DNA of 64,000 bases from the NCBI GenBank assembly GCA_012931725.1, contig CM022951.1, positions 39,355,949 through 39,419,948 of the forward strand, in the 5' to 3' direction. The translations under genes were made by a program, and so were the position numbers. The notes below the pieces were generated by a model. The model had not been told where the DNA came from, did no database searches, and saw only the letters and a list, made by a program, of their open reading frames with translations. How positions within the stretch are numbered: position 1 is the first letter of the stretch; the number at the start of each line of letters is the position of its first letter. The DNA is from Litsea cubeba (Eukaryota > Streptophyta > Magnoliopsida > Laurales > Lauraceae). Below, in pieces: positions 33,579 to 45,440 of the stretch.

Positions 33579-33956
33579 CATCAAAATCCATACACAACCG
33601 GTTCCGACTGTTATGGGATAGAAGCTGAGTGATGTGGACTCAATATTCCAAAGACAAAAAGATTTAACGAGACTTCGTCTCGAGTATGATAACCAAGTAG
33701 GGAAACCACTCCAAGTGCAAGCTAAATCTGACAAAATTACATTGTCCATGAGTAGTCCTTCATAAGTCCTAAGATTGCCTACACTTCGACAAGGTTGGAC
33801 AAAATTGGGCAAACTGATAGTACAAAAATGGGAACAAGTTTGACAAGACATGTTGTCACACCCCCAAATCCGAACATCCCGAAAACCGCACGAAAGACCA
33901 AATTTAGGGAAACAAGCATCCAAGATTGAAGTCCGCTGCGAGGATATTTTAAAATG
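33579..33956. other. Flanking DNA, no supported gene
   Basis: No domain-bearing ORF. A 'gttgtcacacccccaaatcc' phrase near 33851 is like ones near 16050, but the nature of the sequence is unclear. Confidence 0.35.
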
Positions 33957-34331
33957 GGATTTGATCCAGTGAGAACTGTTCTCACGGAGTCACCACCGTG
34001 AGAACTTTTTTGTAGGGCCCATTGGGTGTCTCATTTTGGGATGGGACTGGTGGGGATTGAAATATCTATATGAGACCACCATGAATATCAAGTTTGGCAC
34101 CAATCCCATTCTCCTAACCCCTTCATCCATGACCGACAAACGCAGTTCATTCATATGAGTATATAGTCGATCCAACGGTCCAATTCATTCACATTGGTGC
34201 CAAACCTTGAAGCGTGTGTCTATCAAGGCGGTCCCTGTCTATTGCAAGGTTTGGATTGGGTGATAGGTGGGCCCCACCCATAGTTCTCACCGTTTGAACC
34301 GTGAGAACAGTTCTCACCTGATCATTTTCCC
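33957..34331. mobile_element. 375-bp MITE with terminal inverted repeats
   Basis: The left end (GGGATTTGATCCAGTGAGAAC...) and the reverse complement of the right end (GGGAAAATGATCAGGTGAGAAC...) match over about 45 bp, including nested 'gtgagaactgttctcac' palindromes. The interior shares 'atatagtcgatccaacggt' with the MITE at 16310-16687. No target-site duplication was identified. Non-coding. Confidence 0.65.
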
Positions 34332-35559
34332 ATGATTTTCTACAACATTTGGATAAGATTGGACATTTAAGCGGAATCAATTTTAGAAACATGCGGAAGC
34401 AGTAGTAGGATTCAACGAAAGCAATGAAACATAGATCCAAAAAATGTATCCATCAACATATGGAAAACATCTAAAAACAAGTTCCATCTATAATGTTTAA
34501 GTTCCAATCAAATAGAAACAATTGTTTTATTACAATCCACAAAACTAAGCACTTAGAAATAAGCTCCTCAATGTCTATATGTCGCTCTCTTGCAATCTCG
34601 ATGATCAAGCTATATCACCGGCACCTCACTCTGAGTCTGTTGCGTTTGGCATTTAAAAGAACACGTCACCCTCCGGTATGCCGGTAATGGGCTCTCTACC
34701 TACAGCACCAAGGATTAAAGAAAGGCCAAATCCAAAGGATCCAGAAAGACAATGTACATAAAATATAGTATGAATGCATTAAAATAGACTAAGACAGTGA
34801 GTATGATCAATAGAGCGGCAATGGTGGACAAACTAGGCAATTAGTGCAAGAAAAAAATAATATCATGAATCAATGTAAAGGTACCCTATGATCAGCCCAT
34901 CCATCAAACAAAATGCACATCGACTTAGGCTAGCTCCGCCGGAAATTATGACGTTGCTCCACTGTACTACATATGAGTTGTAGCAGGGATGTGTTTGATC
35001 AAAGCCCCGCCAAACTAAAATTACATGGAAAAATCCAGCCAAATTTTTGTACCTAAAAAGCCCTCAATGGTACCCAGTGGTGTATGCCGACCTCAAAGAT
35101 CCCGTCTATATGGCAAAAAGAAATTAGCTCTTACCACAGGTGATCAGTCCATGGCTAAGCTCTTTAATTGAGTGGATGTATTTGCTTGACTCAACGTATC
35201 ACACAAAGGGGTTTGGCTAGGCCTCCCTTCCGTGAGCAATGTTTACAATTACAAACAAAAGGGTCACTCCATCCAAACCATCACTATGCCATGATATCAT
35301 AACCATCAATGTATCCATTCCATCACAAATAGTCCATCAAAATATAGCAATCCATTCAATCACAAATAATCCATCAAAATATAGCAATCCATTCAATCAC
35401 AAATAATCCATCCAAGTATGATAAGTACCATATTCATTTGTCCATATCATACCAAGGTTCCATATCAAAGGTGTCCCATTCCATCAAGCCACTGAATAGG
35501 CCGCCTAGCCTCAGACTCGGGTAATCCATTCTCCATCAATACATATGAGGTCTCATCTA
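34332..35559. other. AT-rich DNA with a short tandem repeat
   Basis: No gene. Between about 35330 and 35415, a 37-bp unit around 'atcacaaataatccatcaaa' is repeated two to three times. Confidence 0.45.
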
Positions 35560-35567
35560 GGTAAACC

Positions 35568-36714
35568 TAGGCATGTCAAACGGGCCGTGCCGGCAGGGGA
35601 AAACCCCTGGCACGGCACTGCCCACTGTGGGGCGGGCTGGAGCGGGCCGTGCCGGGCCGGCCCGCGGGCCAGGCGTGCCTCTTATAGGCGGGTTGGGTTG
35701 GCCCGACCTGCGTAATTTGTATAGATTTTTAAAAATAAATGTGTTTGGGTGAACTCGATCTCACAACCTAATGGTTGTGAAAGATAAACACAACCACTAG
35801 ACTACCTAACTTTTGTATACTAATATCTATTCAAACAATATTAAAACTAGTTAGATGAGGATGTGAACCTAACCATGAATATTAAACTATTAGTTACATT
35901 AGGATGAGAACTTAACCACTTTAGATGATGATGAGAAGCTAACACCTTTTTTATCCAACTTTTTACTCTTTCATTCAAACAATGATGAGAAGCTAACATC
36001 ATTTGTGATGTGATCGAGAGTGAAGTTATAGGTACATGTGACGAGATTATATTGAACATAAATGACTGAATTATGAACATATTCTTGTGTTTAATCCTGA
36101 GCTTTCCAACCTATAAAGAATCTCAACTTCTCAAATGCTCAGGGGTTCTTGAATATAGATGAATGCAGGTAGGGAATTTCATTTGAGATTCTCAAATATC
36201 TCTGAAGAAAATAAAATTATTGAAGGCAAGGGGCTGGGGCAAATTTAGTAAAGGTAAGTGTGTCACACCAAAACATTCCCCTTATTACTTCTCCCCAAAA
36301 ACACATTGCCCCTCTTTATTAGTGTGACTAATTTACACTAAAGTCCTACCTTACCAAGTTATGTAAGTGTTTTTTTTATTAGAAAATGCGTAGGGTTGTT
36401 AGTTGGATGGGAATTAGATTTTTATAAATTTAAAAAAATATATAAAAAAATAATTTTTTTTGGCGGGCCAGGCGGGCCGTGCCTAGCGGGTCGTGCCAGG
36501 CGGGCCTGGCGGGCCGATCCTGGCGGGCCTGGCGGGCCACAGGGGCTGGCCCACTAGGCTGGCGGGCCTGGCGGGCCGTGCCTAACGGGCCAGCGGGCCT
36601 GCGCGGCTCGGCCCAGCACGGCCCGCGTCATGGGCCGTGCCGTTGACCGGGCCGTGCCGTGCCACGGCCCGTTGACTAGCGGGCCGGGCCAGCACGGCCC
36701 ACTTGACATCTCTA
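35568..36714. mobile_element. Non-autonomous hAT element, 1147 bp, perfect 8-bp TSD
   Basis: The ends TAGGCATGTCAAACGGGCC and, in reverse complement, TAGAGATGTCAAGTGGGCC form hAT-type terminal inverted repeats. The 8-bp ggtaaacc is present exactly on both sides (35560-35567 and 36715-36722). Both subterminal zones are dense in 'gcgggcc' and 'cgggccgtgcc' repeats (35580-35710 and 36465-36700) around an AT-rich core. There is no transposase; it would need an enzyme supplied elsewhere. The exact duplication suggests a relatively young insertion compared with the copy at 12418. Confidence 0.92.
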
Positions 36715-36722
36715 GGTAAACC

Positions 36723-37655
36723 CAACGTCAATGGCCTCATCATCATCATTATCTATTCATAGGTCTAAAACACACATCCAACCATAAGAATAAAGATCAA
36801 ATGAAATACGAAAGCAATGTATATAGATCCATTCATCATCCTGATCAAATAAAGGAAAGTAAGTAGTCAAACTAGGTCAAAGGTCTCCCTTCAGGAATAA
36901 GTGTTGAGTCATCCAACATAGTGGCCAAATGGGCCTCCGGAAGTCCAATAAATGAATCTTGGTGCTTTGATAGTAATTGACATCCAAAGATCCCACATTA
37001 ACCATCCCCTTGGTTTAACTCGCCCCCCATACCCTACTTTGAATAACCGATGAGTGGATGTTAAATTAAGATCAATCATCCACTCATCATAAATCTTCCA
37101 TTTGCAAGCCATTACATAGGTTATATTATATTAAAGACTCAGAAGATACAAATTATATATTATGGGAAACCCAGGCTAACGGTTATTTGTGGCCCTGTCA
37201 CGGCTAACTGTGAATGTACTATGGCTAGCTTACATTCCATTATGGGAAGGTTTACGGTTAGTCGTGAGCTCACTGCAGAACAAAAATTCTGATATTCAAC
37301 TCTCCGGAAAAGCTCACCGAGGTACATTCCCGGTTATTTTCCGGAGATCCTACGGCTAGTCATGGATGAACTATAGCTTGTCATAGCTTCCCAAAACTCA
37401 TTTTCCTTAGATCCCAATTGATACTAACCCCATTCAAATCACCTCCAATTCCAACCAAACTTCACCAAGACATTATACACAATTCTAAACCATCTCCCAT
37501 TAATATTTCACATAATTCGTGGGGCTTTATCAATTGGGGTTCCAATCATCATATAGGGTTCCAAAACGATGAAAAAAGCTCAGAAGGAAGGGAATTCTAC
37601 AATTAAACATTAAGATCTCTTCAACTCAACATAAAAATAAAAAAAAAGAGGTATG
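36723..37655. other. No supported gene
   Basis: AT-rich, with loose repeats of 'cggctagtcgtg'/'cggttatt' phrases between 37180 and 37390. No domain-bearing ORF. It ends at the copia A LTR. Confidence 0.4.
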
Positions 37656-37974
37656 TGTTGGGCTTAGTAGGTCCAGACCAATTGGGTTCATGGACATGGG
37701 TATTATGGTAATTGTACCGGGACTTTCTTATTGACTAAGATAGGGTTTCTTGGGGAATAAGAAAGAAAACATTATATATATGATGTAATGTGTAGCCCAT
37801 GTGAGACAGACAGACAGAGAGAAGAGTGAACCTAAAGGAGAGTCGAGTTTTCTTTCCCGTGGACGTAGGCAAGATTGCCGAACCACGTAATTCTCTTGTG
37901 TGTGATTGTTTGTCTTGTGTGGTTTATTGTTCGTTCGATCGCTGATTCACGTTTCCGCATACACGCGCACAACA
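37656..37974 (+). repeat. 5' LTR of Ty1/copia element A
   Basis: 319 bp, from TGTTGGGCTTAG to GCGCACAACA. It is followed after two bases by a perfect initiator-Met PBS. The 5 bases outside on the left are gtatg. The 3' LTR lies beyond the window because later elements have inserted into A. Confidence 0.85.
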
Positions 37975-37976
37975 AG

Positions 37977-37989
37977 TGGTATCAGAGCC
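37977..37989 (+). other. Primer binding site of copia element A
   Basis: TGGTATCAGAGCC, the initiator tRNA-Met type, two bases after the LTR. Confidence 0.92.
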
Positions 37990-39057
37990 TAGGGTTTACT
38001 AGGGTTGGATTGTGCCGCGTTGCGATCGACGGACCGGATCAAGGGTATCCGGATTTTCTGCGCGTGGTTCTTCGTCGTAGGAAAGTGAGATCGGTTCAGA
38101 TCATAGTTTGGGCCACACGATCAGAGAACACAGAAAAGTCTGAGAGATTGGGTTTCTTTGATCATCTCTGGGCCACGGACTGTTCATCGCCTGAGAAGGA
38201 ACCTGCAGACGCCGCCATCGTCATTGGACGACTGCGGAACCGCCATCGCCGCCTGGGATCTCGATTTGCAGATCCTGCTGCCTGCTCAGCCGGAATTAGA
38301 CCGGAGAAGACTCACCGTTTTTTTTGCCGCTGAGAAAGACGTCCCAGCGTGCTGCCGCCCACTCTTCGTCAGTCCGTCGCCGCCTACTGCCGTGCCGTCG
38401 CCGGAGTTCGCCGCCGCCGCCGCCGTGCCGTTTCCGCCGCTGCACGATTGCCGGAGAGGAAGAGGGAAGAAGCAAGGCAGTCCTCCATCGCTCGCTGGTT
38501 ACAAAACCAGAAAGGAAACAGAACTGGGTTCTGTTTGGGAGAGGAAGAAAGTCCAGGCCAGGTTGGGCTCGGGTCAGGTTGACCTGACCCGTCTGCAGAA
38601 AGCCCAGCCCAGTACAGACAAGAAGCAGTTCATGTAAGGTTCAAGTTCTGGGTCAGTTCCGCCTGACCCGTGAACTGGAAAGCCCACTCTAGCAGTCTGC
38701 TGACGTCATCGCCACGTCAGCGCAAGGTTCTGGTCAACAAGGGTTTGACCAGATTGACGACTGAGAATTGTTTCGTCAATAACTTGATCATCCGGTGTCA
38801 GATCGGAGATCCGTTTGCGCCTACAGACTCGTTGCGAGCAGATCTACATAATTGTGGAAGAAGATTGGCAGTTTGACGGTCAACAAGAAAGTTCGACTAA
38901 TCGGAGCGAAGAAAACTATTTTTGCGATATCGGAGCCATCCAGAGTCGGATTTCAGATCCGTTTCTTCCAGCGTACTCGTGGTGACGAGATCTACAGATT
39001 GGTGCAGAAATCGAGGTTAGTGATAGTTGTTTATATTTTCTTAATTATTAAATTGAG
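37990..39057 (+). other. Long leader of copia element A
   Basis: A 1.07-kb stretch between PBS and gag ATG, unusually GC-rich around 38340-38450 ('cgccgccgcc' runs). Several open frames cross it but none shows a domain or continues into gag, so it is taken as leader. Confidence 0.55.
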
Positions 39058-39909
39058 ATGGAGAACAACACCGTGAACACTACCATGATCAAACTCAACC
39101 ATACCAATTGGTTGATTTGGAAACCTAAGATGGAGGATATACTCTATTGCAAAGACCTCTATGATCCCATTGAGGGGGATAGTGCCCGACCAAAAGATAT
39201 GTCTGATCCAGATTGGAAAAAGATGCATAGAAAGACCATTGGTCACATCAGACAGTGGGTGGATAACAGCATATTTCATCACGTGTCTAATGAAACCAAT
39301 GCGAGAACCCTTTGGATGAAGTTAGAAGAAAGATATGAGAAGAAAACTGTCGTAAACAAAACTTTTCTGATTAGAAAGCTTGTGAATATGAAATTCAAGG
39401 AGGGTGGTAAAATTGAAGATCACATAAATGATTTTCAATGCATTGTGAATGAACTGGCTACAATGAAGATGGTCCTTGATGATGAGATGCAAGCTTTATT
39501 TCTTCTAAGTTCTTTACCAGATACATGGGAGACATTGGTTGTTTCCGTGAGCAACTCTACTCCAGATGGTGTGTTAACAAGAAGGAAAACTGCAGGGACA
39601 GATAATGCACAGGCCTTTGTTACTGAGAATAGAGGGAGGAGTAAGAGTAGGGGACCAAAGGGGGGTCGTGGCAAGTCTAGAGGTGGCAAGGAATCACAGA
39701 CTAAGAAAAAGTCTGGAAAATGCTTTCATTGTGGCAAGGAGGGTCACATTAGAAAGAATTGCTTTGCCTTGAAGGAAAAGAAAGAAACCAACAATGAGCA
39801 GAAGAATGACACTAACACTACTGCTACTTTGGATAATGAAGTAGTGATTCTGACCAGTGAAGTTGAAGAGTGTTTGAGTGTTGCAGATGATCAGGTTGAG
39901 TGGGTTGTT
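39058..39909 (+). pseudogene. Gag of copia element A, cut off by insertion of copia B
   Basis: From the ATG at 39058 the frame encodes a copia gag (UBN2/Retrotran_gag type): 'LNHTNWLIWKPKMEDIL' at residues 11-27, 'ARTLWMKLEERYE', 'LVNMKFKEGG', a basic Arg/Gly/Lys-rich linker, then a CCHC zinc knuckle (CFHCGKEGHIRKNC, about residue 222). The reading is open for about 283 codons. It ends where the LTR of copia B starts at 39910, after which only a few spurious residues follow. The packaging protein was therefore truncated by transposition before any protease, integrase or RT. The remainder of A should lie to the right of the window. Confidence 0.9.
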
Positions 39910-41080
39910 TGTTGGAATTTGAGATGACATGAGAAGTCTTTTGAAGAATTGAAGAATTTAGTATCTCAAGTATCATTTTGAGTTGGAATTATTGTCAACA
40001 CAATGTCACAAGCATGATGTTAATAGGTTGGTGTTGATAGAGCTTAAAAGAAAAATCAGAGTTGAAACAGTTCAGGAATTCAGAATTCCTGAAGCAGAGT
40101 GTGCGGTCGACCGGGCACCCCATGCGGTCGACCGAGCAAGAGAAACCTGCAGAAAAAAGTTTCAGGTAGCTCCCAGTTATTTTCATGACACAGTGTGTCG
40201 TCGGTCGACCGGGACCCCAGGATGTCGACCGAGCACGATAGATATCTACTTCCAGATTGTGTATGATGTCGACCGAGCAAGGCAGGATGTCGACCGAGCA
40301 CGAGAAGACAGAATTGCGCAGAAACAGAAGTCTTGCACGAAAATTCAGGAAACTCTTGTATTTCGTTTGAGACTCTTTCTAAACGAATTGTAGCCTATTT
40401 TGAACACTCTTAAGGGTTACCATAACCTATATAAAGGCATGTTTGGTTCGTTTTTAACGAGAGAGAAAGAAGAGAAGAAAAAAGAGAAGAAAAGAGAGAG
40501 AGTTTTGGAGAGAAGAGAGTGCTGTTGCTGCGTGCAGTCTTGTTACAAGTTTCTACAACAAGTGTGGACGAGGATGTGCTCTTGAAGATGGTGTTTCGTC
40601 CATAAGATAAGTATCTCTCTATTTATGCTTTAATTTTTAATTTGTAAGGGATTGAGAGAGAGATTGTAGAGGGGAAGGACTGTAGAAAAAGGTTTCTACT
40701 TTAATTCTGTAGAACATCAAGTTGGTGCTTGGTGTCTGGGGTTTGGTGATCCTATCTGTTGGTGCAGATAAATTGTAAAGGGAGTCGGTGCTTCCTAGAT
40801 AGTTGGTGCTATCTGAAACTAAAGGGAGTAGGTGCTTCCTAGATAGTTGGTGCTATCTGAAACTAAGGGTTGGTGCTCTTTGTCGTTGGTGCGACTAAAT
40901 AGATTCAGATATGTCCCGGATTGGTGTTCGGACAGTCTTTGAACCGTGGACGTAGCCTTTCGGTGAACCACGTTAAATCTGGTGTCCTTGTGTGATTTGA
41001 TTTGCTTTTGTTGTTAAATTGGACCTGTTTTTAAGGGATCACTGATTCACCCCCCCTCTCAGTGATCGCGATATCTAACA
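39910..41080 (+). repeat. 5' LTR of Ty1/copia element B
   Basis: 1171 bp, from TGTTGGAATTTGAG to ATATCTAACA. It is inserted in copia A gag after ttgtt (39905-39909), the presumed target duplication whose other copy should be outside the window. It is the same family as the solo LTR at 2550-3684. It holds six GTCGACCG motifs between 40105 and 40305 and a tandem duplication of about 47 bp at 40770-40870 that the solo LTR lacks. Confidence 0.92.
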
Positions 41081-41082
41081 AT

Positions 41083-41094
41083 TGGTATCAGAGC
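41083..41094 (+). other. Primer binding site of copia element B
   Basis: TGGTATCAGAGC, the initiator tRNA-Met type, two bases after the LTR end. Confidence 0.92.
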
Positions 41095-41148
41095 GTAAGG
41101 CTCCCTTGATAAGCTTAACACGCTAAGGGTGATCTCTTGTCAAATCAC

Positions 41149-44100
41149 ATGGCAACCAATACAGGGAATAAGAAAGCACCTTTGTTTGATGGTTCTAATT
41201 ACTCCTTCTGGAAGATCAGAATGCAGGCTTTCATTAAGTCACTTGGCTATGATGTCTGGGAGACTGTCAGAGTCGGTTACAATATTGCCATTGTACCCAA
41301 TGATGCTGCAACGAAGAAGTTAGCAGACAACGACTCTAAGGCGCAGAATGCACTCTTTAGTGGCCTTGTGGACAGCGAGCTGGTCAAAGTAATTGCATGC
41401 AAAACAGCCAAGGAAATATGGGATAAGTTGAAAAGCATTCATGAAGGAGATGAGAAGATCAAGGAAGCAAAATTGCAAACCCATCGCACTCAATTTGAAT
41501 CTCTTCGCATGGAGGAAAGCGAGAATGTTGACTCATATTTGCAACGAGTGAATGAAGTCACGAATGACATTCGTGGACTAGGGGAGGAGATTAAAGAACC
41601 AGTCATCGTTAAAAAGGTTCTAAGATCTCTTCTTCCCCGGTTTGATTCAAAAGTCTCAGCCATAGAAGAAGCCAAGGATCTGAATGAATTTTCCATGGAT
41701 GAGTTGCATGGTTCACTCACTGCCTATGAGATGCGCATAGGTAAGACGTCTTCCTCTGATAGAGAAGCGGCCTTCAAAGTTCAGAAAAAGGGAAAAGAGA
41801 CTGCTGGTCATGATTCTGATACTGATGATGATGAGCTTGAGGCTCAATTTGTTAGAAAGCTGAAGAAAGGAAGCAATGGAAAGTACAAAGGGAAGCTACC
41901 CTTTAAATGCTTCAATTGTGGTGGTGTTGGTCACTTTGCTGCGAAGTGTCCGCTGAAAGAAAATAATGATGATGACTCTTATGTTGATAAGAGTAAGTGG
42001 AAGAAAAATTTCAGAAAGAGGGGCAAAGCAAAAAGCTTCATCAGTCAATATAATGACAGCACGTCTGAAACTTCAGACGATGATGAATCAGCCGAGGCAA
42101 CTGAAGCTCTCTTCATGGTTACCGTTGAAGAAGAAGAGGAGCAAGAGCCGGAAGAGGAAGAGGAGGCTGAGGTCAATCTCGAAGAAGAACTCATTGCCGC
42201 ACTTGAGGAGCTTAGCATGGAACGAAAAACAAGTAAGAAAAATCTGAAACTTCTTCATGAATCTGAAAGTTCAATTATTGCTTTGAAAACTCAAGTTGAA
42301 GAATATAAAAGAATGGTGGAAGTCCTTCAAAATCAAATAAGTATCAAAAAGGAAGAGGCTATGAAACTTGAAACTGAAATCGCTAGAGCAAAGGCTGAAA
42401 ACTTGGAACGTAGCCGAAAACTCAAAGCACTCCAAGCGATTGAAGGGACAATGAAACTCAATGAAATGCTGAAATTTCAAAAGCCCTTCCACAATAAATT
42501 TGGTATTGGATTTGAGACCGGAGAGTCCTCTAAAGCTGCACCTTCTTTGCTTATGAAACAAAGTGCCATACCTCTCAAGGCTACAAAGCATCAAATTCAG
42601 CCTAGTATTGAGACGATCAATAAGAAAAGGTTTGTGGAGTTTAACCAGCCACCTAAGAAAGGAAGAATGTTCAGATTCTATGGTTATTGCTATCATTGCA
42701 ATAGATATGGACATAAAAGAGCTGATTGCAAATTCTATGTTAGAAACAGCCCATTTGTGACTAGGAACCCTTTTTCAATCCTAGACAGCCACAAAATTGA
42801 GTGCTATATGTGTCATAATTATGGACACTTGGCTAGGGATTGTAGGTTGCCTATAGCTAACCAATTTCAGGTTGAAAAGAAACCCAAGTTAGTTAAGGCA
42901 TGGAGGGCAAAGAAAAGGGAAGGTAATTCCAAGGAATCTCTCATTGTGCAAACGGCATCCAATGCACAAAAAAGACAGCACCATGGGTCCTTGATAGTGG
43001 CTGTTCAAGCCATATGACAGGTGATAAGGAAAAATTCGTCAAATTACAGCACTATGAAGGCGGATCAGTGAAGTTTGGTAACAATGATGGTGCCAAAATC
43101 TGCGGAAAAGGTGTTGTTCAGCTAAAGGCAAATAAGATCAGATCAGACGAGGTCTTATATGTGTCTGGACTAAGACACAACTTGCTTAGTGTGAGCCAGA
43201 TCTGTGACAAAGGCCACGAAGTTGTCTTCACTAAGAATGGTTTTGCTATCAAGAAGTGTAGCAACGGCAAAACAGTGGCTACTGGATCTAGGACTGCTGG
43301 AAATCTCTATACATTGTCAGATGGAGCTGAAAAGACTTGCTTGATGAGTCGGACAGAGGAAAGTTGGTTGTGGCACAAACGCCTTGGGCATCTAAACTTT
43401 GATAACATGTCAAAGATTTGCAATTCAAAGGCTGTCAGAGGTATGTCAACAATTGAAAAACCTTCCAACCCCATTTGCGATTCTTGCCAAAAGGGAAAGC
43501 AAACGAGGATAATGTTCAAGTCAAAGGAGCATCATTCAAAGAAACCTCTTGAGCTAGTGCACACTGATCTCTGTGGACCGATGTGAACTCAAAGCACCAA
43601 TGGAGATAAATATTTTATGTTATGCATTGATGATTATACTCGTATGACATGCGTATTGTTTCTTAAGCATAAACATCAAGCACTTGATCGTTTTAAAGTG
43701 TTCAAAGCACAGGTTGAAAATATGCTTGGAAAACGTATCAAGATTTTAAGGTCTGATCGAGGCGGTGAATTCACATCTGAAGAGTTCACTAACTATTGTG
43801 AGCACCATGGCATTCAAAGACAGTATTCAGCCCCTAGAACTCCACAGCAAAATGGAGTTGTGGAACGGAAAAATCGCACCGTGCAAGAGATGGCTCGTAC
43901 AATGCTAACTGAGAGCAAGCTAGCTGACAAATACTGGAAGGAGGCAATCCATACGGCTGTATACATTCAGAATTGATGCTTGATCAGGCCACATGAAGAC
44001 AAAACTCCTTATGAGCTATGGTTTGGGAGAAAAGCAACAGTCAAGCACTTCAGAGTCTTCGGCAGCAAGTGTTACATCAAGCGTCTTGAACAAAATCCGG

Positions 44101-44321
44101 GCAAATTTGATGAAAGAGCTGATGAAGGTATATTTCTGGGTTATTCCTCATCTAGTAAGGCTTACAGATGTCTTAACAAAAGGACCAGAAAAATCATAGA
44201 AAGTGCCGATGTTAGAATTGATGAAAACTATGAATCCAAGAATGGAACTCATTATGACAGTCCCGTTTATGAGGACTCAAGTGAGATTGATGATGAAGTG
44301 GCTAAACCTAATGATTCTGAG
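41149..44321 (+). pseudogene. Copia element B gag-protease-integrase, truncated before RT by element C
   Basis: The likely start is the ATG at 41149 ('MATNTGNKKAPLFDGSNYSF'). Gag (to about 42965) contains a UBN2-type domain, three CCHC knuckles (CFNCGGVGHFAAKC, CYHCNRYGHKRADC, CYMCHNYGHLARDC) and an acidic coiled-coil middle. An A-run at about 42968-42973 coincides with a frame change. The next frame carries the protease (WVLDSGCSSHM), a GAG-pre-integrase region with 'HKRLGHLNFDNM', and the integrase core (CIDDYTR, 'SDRGGEF', 'QNGVVERKN'). Two TGA codons interrupt it at 43584-43586 and 43974-43976. After 'FRVFGSKCYI' and the start of the linker, the frame ends at 44321 where LTR-C begins, so RT and RNase H are missing from the window. 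Not functional. Confidence 0.92.
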
Positions 44322-44589
44322 TGTTGACACCAAAAATGTCACTTTGCCTCTTCAAGATCCAAAGAGCTACATGAAGTCGCAACTTGCCATAAATAGGCAA
44401 TGCTGCTTCCAAAAATCAAATCTTGTCAGAATCAAACAAAAACTGCAAGATTCTTCAAGACAGCCAAAAGAGGAGTACACAAGAAATTTCGGGCCATTTC
44501 AAAATCATTTGGCCTAACTTCGCTTCTCCGACAGTTGAAAAGGAGCTCTCGACGACAAAAGCATCGGAGACACCAAATCTTCGATCAGG

Positions 44590-45120
44590 GCCCATGGATG
44601 GTCTCAAAATACTTCCAAAAGGCTCCACGTCAAGTTCCGAGTCAAACCGACAACGTTTGACCCTACATCAACCCTCGAACAGCTAAATCAAGCCTCTCGG
44701 TGGCGAGAACCACTGAGGCCATTACTCATCAGATAGAGCACATGGACGGCTTCAAAATGCTTATAAAGGGCTACACGTCAAATTTCAGGTCATTTCCACA
44801 ACATTTGACCATAGTTTGACGCTCGGAAGCCAAATCAGGCCTCTCGGCGGCAAAGCTCTCCGGGACCATGGTTTCCAAGACAGAGCCTATGGATCATCTT
44901 AAAATGACTCCAATAGGTTCCCTGTCAAATTTCAAGTCAATCGGACATCGGTTGACCGCACATCAAACCGCGACATTTTCATCGCGACAAAAAGCAAGTC
45001 TACTGGTGATAGGACCCCAAACGGCTTCAAAACTGAAACAAAAGCCTAGGGTTGGTCTTATTTATTGCTCAGGAGGCTTCACACCAAATTTCAGGTCATT
45101 CCGACATCGTTTGACCCAGT
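44590..45120 (+). repeat. Degenerate ~150-bp repeats in U3 of element C
   Basis: Four related blocks, near 44594, 44740, 44888 and 45020-45070, each combine 'atgga(t/c)gg(t/c)(c/t)tcaaaat', 'cacgtcaa(g/a)ttc' and 'gacatcgtttgacc' type phrases in the same order. They are clearly diverged from one another. Confidence 0.7.
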
Positions 45121-45344
45121 TTCAGCTTCTGACAAAAAATCGGCAGCTCTGCGCGACAAAGTCTTCGACTTTCTCAGGAAATTGGAAACTTTGCAAAATA
45201 AAATGCAAGGATTCTCATCAGGTTTCCTACAAAGAAATCAGGCCAATAAATGGTCAAAATGTCAAGGAAAAGTACAGGAGAAAAAAGAATCGAAAAACAG
45301 CAAAAACGGACACAAAACGGGACACAAAAGGGGGAAAACCCCCC

Positions 45345-45440
45345 CAGGGTCGCAGACCCCTGCGACCCTGGCCCAAGGTCGCAGGCCCCTGCGACCCTGG
45401 GCCAGGGTCGCCGGCGACCTTGGAACCCGGGGTCGCCGGG
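45345..45440. repeat. GC-rich palindromic cluster in U3 of element C
   Basis: 'agggtcgcaggcccctgcgaccct' type units occur in both orientations ('gggtcgcagacccctgcgaccc', 'ggtcgcaggcccctgcgacc', 'gggccagggtcgcc'), giving several overlapping perfect or near-perfect hairpins within 95 bp, in an otherwise AT-balanced LTR. Confidence 0.8.

Noticed and set aside
37977..37989. tRNA-like sequence TGGTATCAGAGCC (also at 41083 and 10140)
   Set aside because: Only the 12-13 bases complementary to the tRNA 3' end are present, directly after an LTR. These are primer binding sites and not tRNA genes.
37875..38637. Open frames in the leader of copia A
   Set aside because: They begin inside the LTR or cross the PBS, show no domain and do not join gag.
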